64,000 nt of DNA from Pyronema omphalodes. Taxonomy: Eukaryota > Ascomycota > Pezizomycetes > Pezizales > Pyronemataceae. Positions within the stretch are counted from its first letter, which is position 1. Each line of letters opens with the position of its first letter. The DNA lies in contig JAJJXM010000032.1 in NCBI GenBank assembly GCA_024516155.1, positions 1 to 64,000 on the forward strand. Direction: 5' to 3'. Shown here in pieces: positions 21,835 through 31,043 of the stretch. Below the pieces are notes generated by a model, which saw only the letters and a list, made by a program, of their open reading frames with translations, was not told the origin of the DNA and searched no databases. The translations under genes and the position numbers were made by a program.

Positions 21835-23289
21835 TTAAACAGCCGCCAGGCCACCCGTGCCCCCACTCTCCTCTCCTCTCTCACCTCCTCCGCCGGTGTC
21901 TCCTGACTCTTTGCCCTTTGAGACACCCGGGCACGCCCTGCCCCTCTTCTCCTCCCCTCTCTCCCCTTCTCCTTCCTTCTTCCTCAGCCTTCTCACTGCT
22001 CCCCCTCGCCTCTCTCCCCTTCTTGTCGGTGGTGTTGTCAGTCCAAGATTGCCATTCCCCAGCACAATCTGGACGTTGATGCCTCCGCTCTTGACGACTT
22101 CTGCCCAAGTCTTCTTTGCAGAGGAGGTTGTCGTTCTGGGTTGGTGGGTATTCTTTCCCCGGCCACCATTCTTTGTTGTAGGGGTCTTGCTGGGTGTCGC
22201 TGCCGTAGGTGTCGTCTCCTTCGCTTTCGGCTTCTTCCTCTGTTTAGCCTTTGCCTCCACAGTCTTCCATCCGTCGGTCTCAGCAGGGGCAGTGCTTGGG
22301 GCGTCGGGTAGAGGTGTGTCCTGAGCAGATGGACTGTCAGGGTGAGGTTCCGGTGTCGCTTCGGTCGACGTGATCGCGAGGAGAGGTAGGGGGGACATAG
22401 GCTTGAGGGCATCAAGCTTGTCCTGGGCGGCGGTAGTCGCATGTTTTGAGTGCATCAGGCTTCGCACCGGTGATGCCGCTCTCGGTTTGTGGTTCACCGG
22501 TCTTCTGTTTGTCGGTGAGGTGGGTTCGGTGTTCTGGTCGCTTCCCCTTCGCTTTCTCTTGCCAGGAGGGTTGCGAACAGCGTCCAGGACATCCTGAATG
22601 TCATGTTGGACGACGGACAGTTGCATAGTCATCTCTTCCATCGCTGAGGAAGAGGCCGTGAGGTTCGGTGAGGGGGGCGCCGAGATGACTTGTTGCTGTT
22701 CGTCGATTTTCCTCGTCAGGGCGTCCACAGCAGCCTTGAGAGCTGCTGTTTCTGCCTGTGTAGAGTCGTAGGCTGCGCGCAGCTTCGTGTTGTCGTCGGT
22801 CAGAATGTTGAATTTCGTCATCATGACGTCGAATCTGAGGCGCATCGCATCGCTGTTGTTGCGTATGGATTCGTCGAGGGTATTGAAGCGTCGCTGTGTG
22901 TCCCGATGGATCTGTTGTATCCCCAGGAAGCTGGCTCCAGTGACTTCGGGGTAGCTGTCATAAAACAGTTGGTCAAGGGAGGCATAATTGTCATCAACCA
23001 GGGCTGCCTGATTAATGGCAGATACAATTTTGCGACGGTATGTACTGAACCGGCTTTGGTCAGTTGTCGCTTGTTGCTGGTGTGTTGAAGCCGAAGGAAC
23101 TGGTGATCCTGCCAAGACCACGCTCTGGAAGGGTTTTCCAGCGAAGTTTCCATCAACTTCATCAACTTTTCCATCTCTTCCATCGAAAGTAGGATTAGAT
23201 CCATCATGAGGAAGGTCGGCTAGAACATTGTACGCGTTTCCGGACCGTTTCGATCGTTGGGCGTTGTTCTGTCGTTGTTTTGGCGACAT
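21835..23289 (-). CDS. H protein (coiled-coil, ORF1-like), subfamily Ha, intact
   Basis: 484-aa frame from ATG 23289 (MSPKQRQNNAQRSK). An upstream in-frame TTG extension to 23340 is open but lacks an ATG. Order: N-terminal region; TGASFLGIQQ (about 117-126); predicted coiled coil about 125-203 (ending DALTRKIDEQQQ); second helical stretch SAMEEMTMQLSVVQHDIQ; basic cluster GKRKRRG (about 243-249); low-complexity linker; KTWAEVVKSGGINVQIVLG; highly charged Arg/Gly/Glu C-terminus. There is no CCHC knuckle, endonuclease or RT. Coiled coil plus basic regions resembles LINE ORF1 proteins in general layout, so RNA binding is a reasonable guess, but I do not recognise a specific family. Confidence 0.85.
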   Translation of the reverse strand: MSPKQRQNNAQRSKRSGNAYNVLADLPHDGSNPTFDGRDGKVDEVDGNFAGKPFQSVVLAGSPVPSASTHQQQATTDQSRFSTYRRKIVSAINQAALVDDNYASLDQLFYDSYPEVTGASFLGIQQIHRDTQRRFNTLDESIRNNSDAMRLRFDVMMTKFNILTDDNTKLRAAYDSTQAETAALKAAVDALTRKIDEQQQVISAPPSPNLTASSSAMEEMTMQLSVVQHDIQDVLDAVRNPPGKRKRRGSDQNTEPTSPTNRRPVNHKPRAASPVRSLMHSKHATTAAQDKLDALKPMSPLPLLAITSTEATPEPHPDSPSAQDTPLPDAPSTAPAETDGWKTVEAKAKQRKKPKAKETTPTAATPSKTPTTKNGGRGKNTHQPRTTTSSAKKTWAEVVKSGGINVQIVLGNGNLGLTTPPTRRGERRGGAVRRLRKKEGEGERGEEKRGRACPGVSKGKESGDTGGGGERGEESGGTGGLAAV

Positions 23290-23510
23290 TTCGTGAGGTG
23301 GGGTAAGCCAAAACTCGTGAAAACTCTGATTTTGCGACAAAAGTCAACAAAAACAACGTAGAATTCCCTGAAAACTCAGAGAATGACGTAACAGAGTGCT
23401 GCGAATCCGAATCCGATGAGAAAACCGGGGGTTTCGGTGCTCGTTGTTGAGAATGCAGGGGGGTGGTCGCCGTTGCCGTGTTCTGGATGTGGTGTAACGA
23501 TGATCCCTGG

Positions 23511-23863
23511 GGGCGTAGGTGGCCCGGCGGCGGTTTAACTTTGCTTTGGTTTTGTTTTTGCTTTGTGGGGGAAATAAAGGCGGAAAAATGGTTAAAAATG
23601 GGAGGGGAAGGGTGGAGGAAATGGGGGAACGACCCGGCGAGGTGGCCTCCGAGCGTACAGGGCTCCTGGAACAGACGACGCTTGACGAACAAAAGCACAA
23701 CGAGACTTGGGGGTCTACAACCCTACACCCTAACGACAAGCTCTGGGGCATACCCAGTGAGAGCCTGGCCTGACACCCGGGTTTCTTAATTTTGTATTTA
23801 CTGTAGATTCCGCCATAACCTTACGGTTGGATGCGTGTATGAGTTAATAAATAAATAAATAAA
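23511..23863 (+). mobile_element. 3' remnant of an H element (probably H2), type-A tail
   Basis: Last ~20 nt of an H ORF (GGCCCGGCGGCGGTTTAA), then a complete type-A tail module, stem-loop and (AATA)n. It is followed by TTTCACCACACCGC (23864-23877), the duplicate of 9548-9561, so it closes the insertion opened by H2. Sequence details (gggcgtagg, TTTGTGGGGGAAATAAAGG) match H9 best. Confidence 0.85.
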
Positions 23864-24063
23864 TTTCACCACACCGCCCCCCCGAACCCTGACCCATTCA
23901 GCCCCCAGAAACGCCCCGCTGCCTCCACCGCCCACTCCGTTACCACCAATGTCGACCACACAACATACGGCAACGGCATCAAACGCCTCCTGCAAAGCCT
24001 CCCGACTGCCCAACCAGCCCAGAACAATGACACCCCCCCGATATCAGCATAAAAATTCCTGAG
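23864..24063 (+). pseudogene. LINE-C-type ORF1 fragment (C2, second part)
   Basis: Resumes C2 after the nest. It reads KRPAASTAHSVTTNVDHTT, counterpart of KKRPAASTAHTITHIAEDS in LINE-A ORF1, then GIKRLLQSLPTAQ and a stop near 24050. It is decayed. Confidence 0.72.
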
Positions 24064-24160
24064 CACAACACGGCAACGGGGACCCCCCCCCTGCACCCAA
24101 ACCCCCGGTTTTCTCATCGGATTTGGATTCGCAGCCTTCTGTCACGTTATTCTCTATTTT
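24064..24160 (+). mobile_element. Short H 5' UTR fragment
   Basis: About 95 bp match the H leader and 5' UTR (CACGGCAACGGGGACC, C-run, TTTTCTCATCGG, GCAGCCTTCTGTCACG), with a small deletion around 24097. It stops after TTATTCTCT. No ORF is retained. 24161-24188 is unassigned. Confidence 0.75.
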
Positions 24161-24188
24161 CACCTGCGACGCCACAGCTCTCCAGCAA

Positions 24189-24542
24189 CCGACCCAGCAA
24201 AGAGCGACCCCCCCCTGCCTTTTCAACAACCACGCCGAAATCGCAAGATTTTATCGCGGATTATTGTTCGGCAGCCCCGAATTACCTATTCGCAGCCTTT
24301 CCAGAGCAGGCCCTCTCTTTTTCGTTGAGTTTTCATCGAAAAAGAGTTTTCGGGCCCCTGAGAAAAGCCCCGCGAACCGGTTTCATCAACACCACCCTCC
24401 ACCCACATCAAAAACCATCATTTCAATCGCGGATTCCTTGTCGCTACCGCAGAAACAACTTATTCCGAGCTTCCGATGCCCACCCGATCCTCCGCGGTTG
24501 AGAAACAGCCCCTCCCCCCCGACAAAGCACCCCCTTGAGCGC
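24189..24542 (+). mobile_element. LINE-C 5' fragment C3 (leader, 5' UTR, first ORF1 codons)
   Basis: Near-identical to the start of C4 (57727 on): leader CGACCCAGCAAAGAGCG, C-run, CTGCCTTTTC, the 10-bp hairpin, then ATG (24477) and MPTRSSAVEKQPLPPDKAPP. It ends at 24542 (ttGAGCGC against ctCGAGCGC in C4), where LINE-B copy B2 begins. Confidence 0.85.
24315..24346 (+). promoter_or_regulatory. LINE-A/C 5' UTR hairpin (C3)
   Basis: Perfect 10-bp stem CTCTTTTTCG / CGAAAAAGAG with a 12-nt loop, the same as in A2, A3 and C4. Confidence 0.6.
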
Positions 24543-24974
24543 ACACCACACAGCAACCGCTGACCCCCCCCTGCATTTGCGACAACAACAACAATTTCCC
24601 CGATTTTCGAATCGGCAATCGATTCCTTACCTCGGAATTACCCCGAATCTCGAATTTCGGAACCCAGCTACCGTTTACCGTTGAGATTCAGCGGAAACAC
24701 GCGATTCTGGGACCTCCGGGCCGGATTCCGGGCACTTTCATCAACGCCGCTCCACCACCCGCCCCCCAATCATCAAACCGACCTTATTTTCGGTTTCGGC
24801 ATACCGAAATCCCCCCCCCCCCAAATCCCCCCCCCACCAGCAGCACTGGTTGTGGTGATCCCCCAAATTTCCCCCCCTCCGGACCCCTTTCCTCGCGAGA
24901 AATTTTCGTGCTCGCTTAGCAAGAGCCTCCTCACGTGACTCTTAGCCATCGCTTACCTCACCACCGGTTAAGCG
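24543..24974 (+). other. LINE-B 5' UTR of B2
   Basis: Leader ACACCACACAGCAACCGCTG plus C-run and CTGCATTTGC, then ~390 nt with no gene up to ATG 24975. It matches B1 throughout and contains a TTCG hairpin at 24600-24615. Confidence 0.82.
24600..24615 (+). promoter_or_regulatory. LINE-B 5' UTR TTCG hairpin
   Basis: Perfect 6-bp stem CCGATT / AATCGG closed by the tetraloop TTCG. B1 keeps it with a single G.U pair (CTGATT). Role unknown. Confidence 0.5.
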
Positions 24975-26045
24975 ATGGACGCTAACGCACCCATCCCCGC
25001 CACGCCCTCGCGTATGCAGGTACCCGAGAATATTTTTAGCCCCGACGAGCTTTCCCGAATCAACGCCCCGCACGCTGGCTCCTCCGCCATCGCCACCTCT
25101 AAGAAATCAACGACCGTCTCCGGAAAAGTCACCAAACGCCCCACCAAAAAATCCGACTCTAGACTTGGCCTCGACCTCCTCCGCAAAAATTCCACCCGAC
25201 CGGAAACAAACACCCCCGTGAACCTCGATGGGACCCCCCGCCGAAACAATGCCGACCGCTATGGACACTGACAGCTGCCCCGACACCGACTCCGAATCCG
25301 ACTCTGACCTGAACCTCAAGGACAGCCAGCACGCAATAACTACTTCCGACGTCAACCTCGCGACCTTATCCGAACTGATCAAGACGACCATCGTGGATCT
25401 CCTCCGCCCGATGAACCAACGCCTCGAAACAGTTACCAAACGCATCGACAAACTACACCGAACCAACACCCAGCCCCGAACCGACCACCTCGCCGACAAC
25501 CCCCCGACCGCCCCCGACACCGCACCCGCCACCACGCCCACCGCCAACGACATACACCATTGGATGGCGAGATGCCACACGCTCGAAGGAATCTTGCGCA
25601 GCAACAACATCGCCATCCCCCTCGACGCACCCCGGACTACAACCCGCCCCTCCAACGCACCCTCGGCGCCGTGGGCGGACCCCTCCAAGACCAAAACTCT
25701 CCTCAAAGCCAACCCCCCCACCAACCCCACACCCGCCACTAAACCGCACCCCCGACGCCAACGCACCCGCCCCCAGTCCGTCACCATACCCTTCCCACAC
25801 CCTGCGGAAATCGACGTCAATACCAAAGCCCAACTGGGAAGGGCGATCAACGCTGCACTCACCCAGACACAGGCGCCGCCTCACATGGCTGTCGCCACGA
25901 TCAGACAAGCCACATCAGGAAACCTCATCGTGACCATGACAGACGGCACCACTGAATCCGAGCTGACCGAGAACCTAGGGACCATACACACAGCGACGCG
26001 ACAGGTCAACACCTCCATCGCCGCACCCCGCCTGAACGAGCGATG

Positions 26046-27880
26046 TTTGTTTGTTTGTTTGTTTGTTCTCTCACTACTTGTTTGCAACCCGAAGGTTATG
26101 ACAAGGGACAGATAAATACAAAAGCGAAGAAGAAAGAAATGTAAAAGCAAAAACCCAGTCTCCACCTCTACCAGTCTCCTCCTCTTGATCGTTGTGGTTG
26201 TGGGGTCTGTCCCCACTGTATACTTCGGGGGTTTCTTGTCCAAGCGCGTCTGATGTTCCAAGTGCCCTGCTTGCACAGAGGCCGCCTCGCCGGGCTCCTC
26301 CCTTTCCTCCTCCCTTCCCCTTCCCATGTTTAGCCATTTTACCGCCTTTGTTTCCTCCGCGTACAAAAGAAAAGAAAAGATAACTCCCGCCGCCCTCCTC
26401 TGTTCCTTCCCCGTGCCCCTCTCTCTCCTTTCGCACCATTCCACTCTCCGTTCCCTTCTCACCCGTCGCACCATAAAACAACTCCAACCCGTAAGACAAA
26501 CAATTGAAAGACAAAGAAAAGAAATCAAAAGAAAACATAAAGAAAACAAGACTCAAAACACCCGAACCCCAAGCAGACCCAAGCAACGACCCCAGCCCGA
26601 TCCCGTCACCGCGTGCCCGTTCCCTTTCTCTCCGCCTATCCCTTCTCTACCGTCCCCTTCTGCTTGTCCCCTTTGTTTTTTTTTTTTTTTTTTTTTTACA
26701 AAACAAAATCCTAAGTAAGAAAGCACTGCAAAATCAGCGCGCGCGAAAGTTCCTAAGGTACTGCGGTCAGTGTAGTCAGCGGTAGGGGTCTATCCCCTTC
26801 TGCGAGGCTTCTCTAGCCGGGAGTGTGCCCAGGTCGAGGTAGCAACCTTCGTTGCAGAGATAAAAGTGGAAAGAGCCTTGGTGCCGGAGGGGGTGTCCAG
26901 AATGGTGTTTAGGTTGATCCGGGAGTGTTGTCTGAGTTTGAGGTCCTTCCTGAGTGTGGAGCGAGCGGCCTGGAATTCGGGGCAGCTCAGGAGGAGGTGT
27001 CGAGGCGTCTGCGGTGGGTGGATTGGGCAGCTGCAGCTGCGGGAGGGGTATGCGTCGGATGGAGGGTGGGCCAAGCAGTTGAGGAAGTACCCGTGGCCGG
27101 TGCGAAGACCCAGGATTGCAGTTGATATCCAGCGGGGGTTTTCGGTGTACGCAGTGTCCATTGTGCGGCGGTGTGTGGCGGTGTACGTGCGCGGTCGGGG
27201 GGAAGAGGTGAACCAGGTGGTCCAGTCTTCGGTGTACCTCTCACGAGCGCGGCGGCGCAGCCAAGTGAGGGATATCGGTATTCGTCGGCGTGGCGGTACT
27301 GTTGTCGCCTGTCTGGCCAGTTCGTCGGCGGCTTCGTTTCCGGGGACATTAGTGTGTCCTGGGACCCAGTGGATGGTAATTGAGGTACCGTAAGCGTGAA
27401 GGTCGTGAGCGGTGTTGTGGATGGCCCAGGCGAGCTCCTGGCCGGGGCCTCGACGGAGGTGAGAGGCTCGATGTATCGCGGCCTGATTGTCGGTAAAAAC
27501 GTGGATGTGTTTGTCGTATAGGTCGTTGCGTCGAATGTGTGTCAGGCATGTCCGGAGTCCTTCGTGGATGGCCATAACTTCCGCGTCGAAGACTTCTGTT
27601 CTGTCGCCCATGGGCACTATGGAGTCGACAGATCGTGGCAGCCCGTGTGGGATGGTGTATCCTGCGCCTGTTATGCCGTCAAGTTGAGAGCCGTCCGTGT
27701 ACAGTAGGATAGTATCCGATCGTTGGCGAAGGGCGTGGAGGAGGAGGAGGTGGTCGTCGGCAGCGTCAGCCTTCGGGGAGGAGGAGATGTCGATCGTTAA
27801 TGTAGGGGCGAGGTCGTCGTCGGGGATGTTTTGGGAGGTGTCCTCGATTTCGGCGTTTGGTTGGACCCACGGAGAGAGGG
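26046..27880 (-). mobile_element. LINE-B copy B3, 5'-truncated, antisense
   Basis: Carries the ORF2 3' part from just before RNase H, the 3' UTR and the (AAAC)n tail (GTTTGTTTGTTTG at 26046). It is flanked by the 14-bp duplication CTGAACGAGCGATG (26032-26045, 27881-27894). It inserted into ORF1 of B2, a sibling element. Confidence 0.92.
26790..27880 (-). pseudogene. LINE-B ORF2 C-terminal fragment in B3
   Basis: Open from the truncation point (ALSPWVQPNAEIEDTSQN) through RNase H (YTDGSQLDG, DAEVMAIHEG, FTDNQAAI, HWVPGHTNVPGNE) to the CSCP...H...C end and stop at 26790. It lacks endonuclease and RT. A longer open frame to 28400 exists only because antisense B2 ORF1 sequence is fused upstream; that fusion is not a gene. 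Confidence 0.88.
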
Positions 27881-28503
27881 CTGAACGAGCGATGGTATAA
27901 GCTCGCAGTTCATGGAATCCCCACGAGCCAATACCCCCGACTCCCGCGAAGGAATGCGCCTCCTCCAGGAGGAGATCGAACGCAGCAACGGACCTGTCGC
28001 CCTGGCGCAACCCCCCCGATATATGACGACCGCGGAGAAACGTGTGGGCAAGGAAGCGTCCAGTGTGGTTATTGCGGTACGTACCGCCGGAGAGCTCGCA
28101 CTCCTGAAGCGCAAACGAGTCATGGTACTCTTCGAGCCCCGAAGAGTCACCGAGTACCACTCTGCCCGACGGACCGACCAGTGTCGGCGCTGCTTGCTCT
28201 TTGGCCACCACTACACCAACTGCACTGGACCGCAAGGCCCCACCTGCGGCATCTGCGGCCAGAACCACCCCACGGACGACCACGCCTGCAACGACTGCCC
28301 CCAAAGCAAAGGTAAGAGCTGTGAGCACACTAGATACCATTGCAAAAACTGCGCGGACGCCAACCTCCCCGACCTCGACCACCCAGGCTTCAGCAAGCAA
28401 TGCCCCGTACGCATCCGCATATTCAAAGAAGCCTGGACAGCGTTACAAAACCCCGCCGCCGCCCCACCCAACCCAGCCGACAGAGACACTGAGATGAACG
28501 CCC

Positions 28504-28599
28504 ATGTCTAGCTACAACAGACTGGCAGCAACCATACGGATCGTCTCCCACAACGTGAACCGACAACGAACAGCACTCGATGCGCTGCTGAATAGCGCA
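28504..28599 (+). pseudogene. LINE-B ORF2 of B2, segment 1 (first 32 codons)
   Basis: ATG 28504 within ATGTCTAG; reads MSSYNRLAATIRIVSHNVNR to LLNSA, then H5 begins. It continues in the same frame at 37594. Confidence 0.9.
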
Positions 28600-28627
28600 G
28601 TTATTTATTTCTTTATTAACTCATACA

Positions 28628-28652
28628 CGCATCCAACCGTAAGGTTATGGCG
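28628..28652 (-). promoter_or_regulatory. 3' terminal stem-loop, type A (H5)
   Basis: Same CGC-CAT-AACC-TTAC-GGTT-GGAT-GCG arrangement as in LINE-A, here on the minus strand at the end of an H element. Confidence 0.6.
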
Positions 28653-28953
28653 GAATCTACAGTAAATACAAAATTAAGAAACCCGGGTGTCAGGCCAGGC
28701 TCTCACTGGGTATGCCCCAGAGCTTGTCGTTAGGGTGTGGGGTTGTAGACCCCCAAGTCTCGTTGTGCTTTTGTTCGTCAAGCGTCGTCTGTTCCAGGAA
28801 CCCTGTACGCTCGGAGGCCACCTAACCGGCACCCAGCAAAGAGCGACCCCCCCCTGCCTTTTCAACAACCACGCCGAAATCGCAAGATTTTATCGCGGAT
28901 TATTGTTCGGCAGCCCCGAATTACCTATTCGCAGCATTTCCAGATCAGGCCCT

Positions 28954-28985
28954 CTCTTTTTCGTTGAGTTTTCATCGAAAAAGAG
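28954..28985 (+). promoter_or_regulatory. LINE-A 5' UTR hairpin (A2)
   Basis: Perfect 10-bp stem CTCTTTTTCG / CGAAAAAGAG, 12-nt loop, ~130 nt upstream of the ORF1 ATG. Confidence 0.6.
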
Positions 28986-29114
28986 TTTTCGGGCCCCTGA
29001 GAAAAGCCCCGCGAACCGGTTCCATCAACACCACCCTCCACCCACATCAACAACCATCATTTCAATCGCGGATTCCTTGTCGCTACCGCAGAAACAACTT
29101 ATTCCGAACTCCCG

Positions 29115-31026
29115 ATGCCCACCCGATCCTCCGCTGTCGAGAAACAGCCCCTCCCCCCCCGACAAAGCGCCCCCTCGAGCGCTCGCGAAAGAAAAACGCG
29201 CTAACGCAGAGCCGCACGAGTCCGACGCGTCCGACGTTGAGATGCACGTAGACACGTGCTCTGACGTCAGCGAGGATTCCAGCGACGACGACGCGTCTCC
29301 CCGAGACAGCTCCCCAACGCCAACTTCTCGCAACACCACCAACGCCCCACCCAAAACACCCCACAACAAAAAACCCCTCCCTGAAAACTCCGACACCCCC
29401 GATCAACTGAGCAACAACGACCCCAAATACTCCATCCAACAAACCACCGGAAAACAGAAAAAACGCCCCGCCGCCTCCACTGCCCATACTATCACCCATA
29501 TCGCCGAAGACTCCACCCCCGTTCCTGCACAAGTCAAACGACTCCACCCCGACACCGCTCCGATTAACGCCACCCCTCCCAGCAACGCCGACCTCGCTCA
29601 ATCCATCGACGTCCTCCACCACAATCTTGTTCCCTCCGCGGACATGTTTCGTCACGCCGACCAGACAACGAACGACAGAATCAACAAAGCGTTCAAGACA
29701 ATCAACAAGAACCAGTCCCTCCTCCAATCCATCTACGATGCCGTCCAACTCCTCGCCCCGTCCCTCCTACCGAAAGGAACAGCTACCGCCGTGTCCCCCA
29801 CCCCCGTCTCCGCATCCTCCACCCCCCTCGAGACCACCAGCCCCGATACCCAGCCCGTTAACGCCCCTCTCGATTTACCCTCCAAACATGCCCCCCGCCT
29901 CAGCGAAGCCGAGTACTGGAAGCAGAGGTGCTTGAACGCCGAAGCTGAACTCCGGAAGAACGAGCTCCCTACTCCCCCTCACCTACCCCCTCCCCCACCC
30001 CAGGCGAACGAACCGTGGCAAGGACCACTACCCTCGTCCGTCAAGCTGTTCAAAGAGAAAGCCGCTGCCCCATCAACGACCCCCCCTAAGACCACCAAAC
30101 CCAATCCCCAACGCAAGAACCCCCCCCGCGTCCAAGACATTGTGATCCCCTGCCCTGACCCCCGTGCCCTGCCCGATAGCTCTAAGATCGCCATTGGGTT
30201 AGCTATCAACGAAGCCCTACACAAGGCGAAGGTGGAAGGAAACATCATGACGGTTAGGAAAAATATGGCAGGAAGCCTCATGCTTACCCCCTCCCCGAAC
30301 ACATCCATTACCGATCTCACCCCCCACCTCTCTGTTATCCACGCCGCTGCCTGCACAGTCCACCCGAACCTCTTGCCCCCCCGACTTAACGAAAAATGGT
30401 ATAAGCTGGCAGTCCACGGAATCCCCACGGACTACTACGAGGACACCGCCGAGGGTATGCAAAAACTGCAGCAAGAAATCGAGACGAACCACAAAGTACG
30501 CCTGACACAACCCCCAAGGTACATCTCTCACCCGGACAAGCGTGTTGGTAAGACCGCCTCCAGTGTGATGATCGCATTGAAGTCCAGCGAGGAATACAAC
30601 CTCCTCAAGAGAACAAAGGTGACAGTATTCTTCGAACAACGCAAGGTGACAGAATTCTTCACCGCCCGTTCCATTGACCAATGCCGCAGGTGCCAGAAAT
30701 TTGGACATCATCATGCAATCTGCCCAGCTGACAATGGCCCCGCTTGCGCGATATGCGCCGCCCCTCACCCCACCGAATATCACCAATGCAGCCAGTGTCC
30801 CACAATCCAGGGCCGCAAATGTCAACACACCCTCTACAAGTGTGCCAATTGTGTCGCCGCTGGCCTCACAGACGTCCACCACGCCGCATACAGCACCCGC
30901 TGCCCCGTCAAAGTGAACGTCGTCAGGGAAGCCTGGCAGAAGACTCGCCCGGAGACAACACCCCTAGACGCCATCCCCTCCGAAATAAACCCCATCGCCG
31001 ACACCACCATGACCGCTGATGAATAG
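29115..31026 (+). pseudogene. LINE-A ORF1 of A2, frameshift in an early C-run
   Basis: Start ATG 29115 (MPTRSSAVEKQ). One extra C at about 29160 (eight C after CT instead of seven in A3) shifts the frame near codon 14. Everything downstream to TAG 31024-31026 is open in the shifted frame: acidic EMHVDTCSDVSEDSSDDD, KKRPAASTAHTIT, a proline-rich linker, IVIPCPDPRALPDSS, WYKLAVHGIPT, and the knuckle CRRCQKFGHHHAIC followed by three CxxC pairs. The expected full protein is 636 aa. An open frame continues upstream into the 5' UTR but has no obvious LINE-family start. Confidence 0.9.
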
Positions 31027-31043
31027 ATACGACTCATCAGCGG
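31013..31043 (+). promoter_or_regulatory. Hairpin spanning the ORF1 stop/ORF2 start (A2)
   Basis: 10-bp stem CCGCTGATGA / TCATCAGCGG with loop ATAGATACGAC. The ATG of ORF2 sits in the 5' arm and the ORF1 stop at the loop edge. It is conserved in A4 (63765-63795), shorter in A1 and A3 (7 bp), and 9 bp in C4. Confidence 0.6.

Larger units (their letters stand above)
21503..23480 (-). mobile_element. H element H4, full length, third tail variant (B-like)
   Basis: About 2.0 kb antisense H copy: leader ending at 23480, 5' UTR, intact ORF and a ~330-nt tail module ending in (AAAC)n at 21503. The tail is a distinct variant with the stem-loop CTCGT...ACGAG. The insertion interrupts gypsy RNase H. 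I could not find a matching target duplication on the right, where 30 unassigned bases (23481-23510) precede an H2 remnant. Confidence 0.88.
24975..28511 (+). pseudogene. LINE-B ORF1 of B2, frameshifted and split by B3
   Basis: Start ATG 24975 (MDANAPIPATPSRMQVPEN). One extra C near 25237 (GACCCCCCGCC against GACCCCCGTC in B1) shifts the frame after ~88 codons. The rest stays open from 25228 to the B3 insertion at 26045. It resumes at 27895 with KLAVHGIPTSQYPDSREGM and the knuckles CRRCLLFGHHYTNC and CGICGQNHPTDDHAC. The stop TAG 28509-28511 overlaps the ORF2 ATG at 28504. The middle region (MNQRLETVTKRIDKLH) differs noticeably from B1, so LINE-B has at least two ORF1 variants. Confidence 0.88.

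Noticed and set aside
23588..23773. Small frame MVKNGRGRVEEMGE... (about 61 codons) in type-A tail modules
   Set aside because: Recurrent in H tails only because copies are recent; LINE-A itself lacks its ATG (ACGG instead of ATGG), so no sign of selection.
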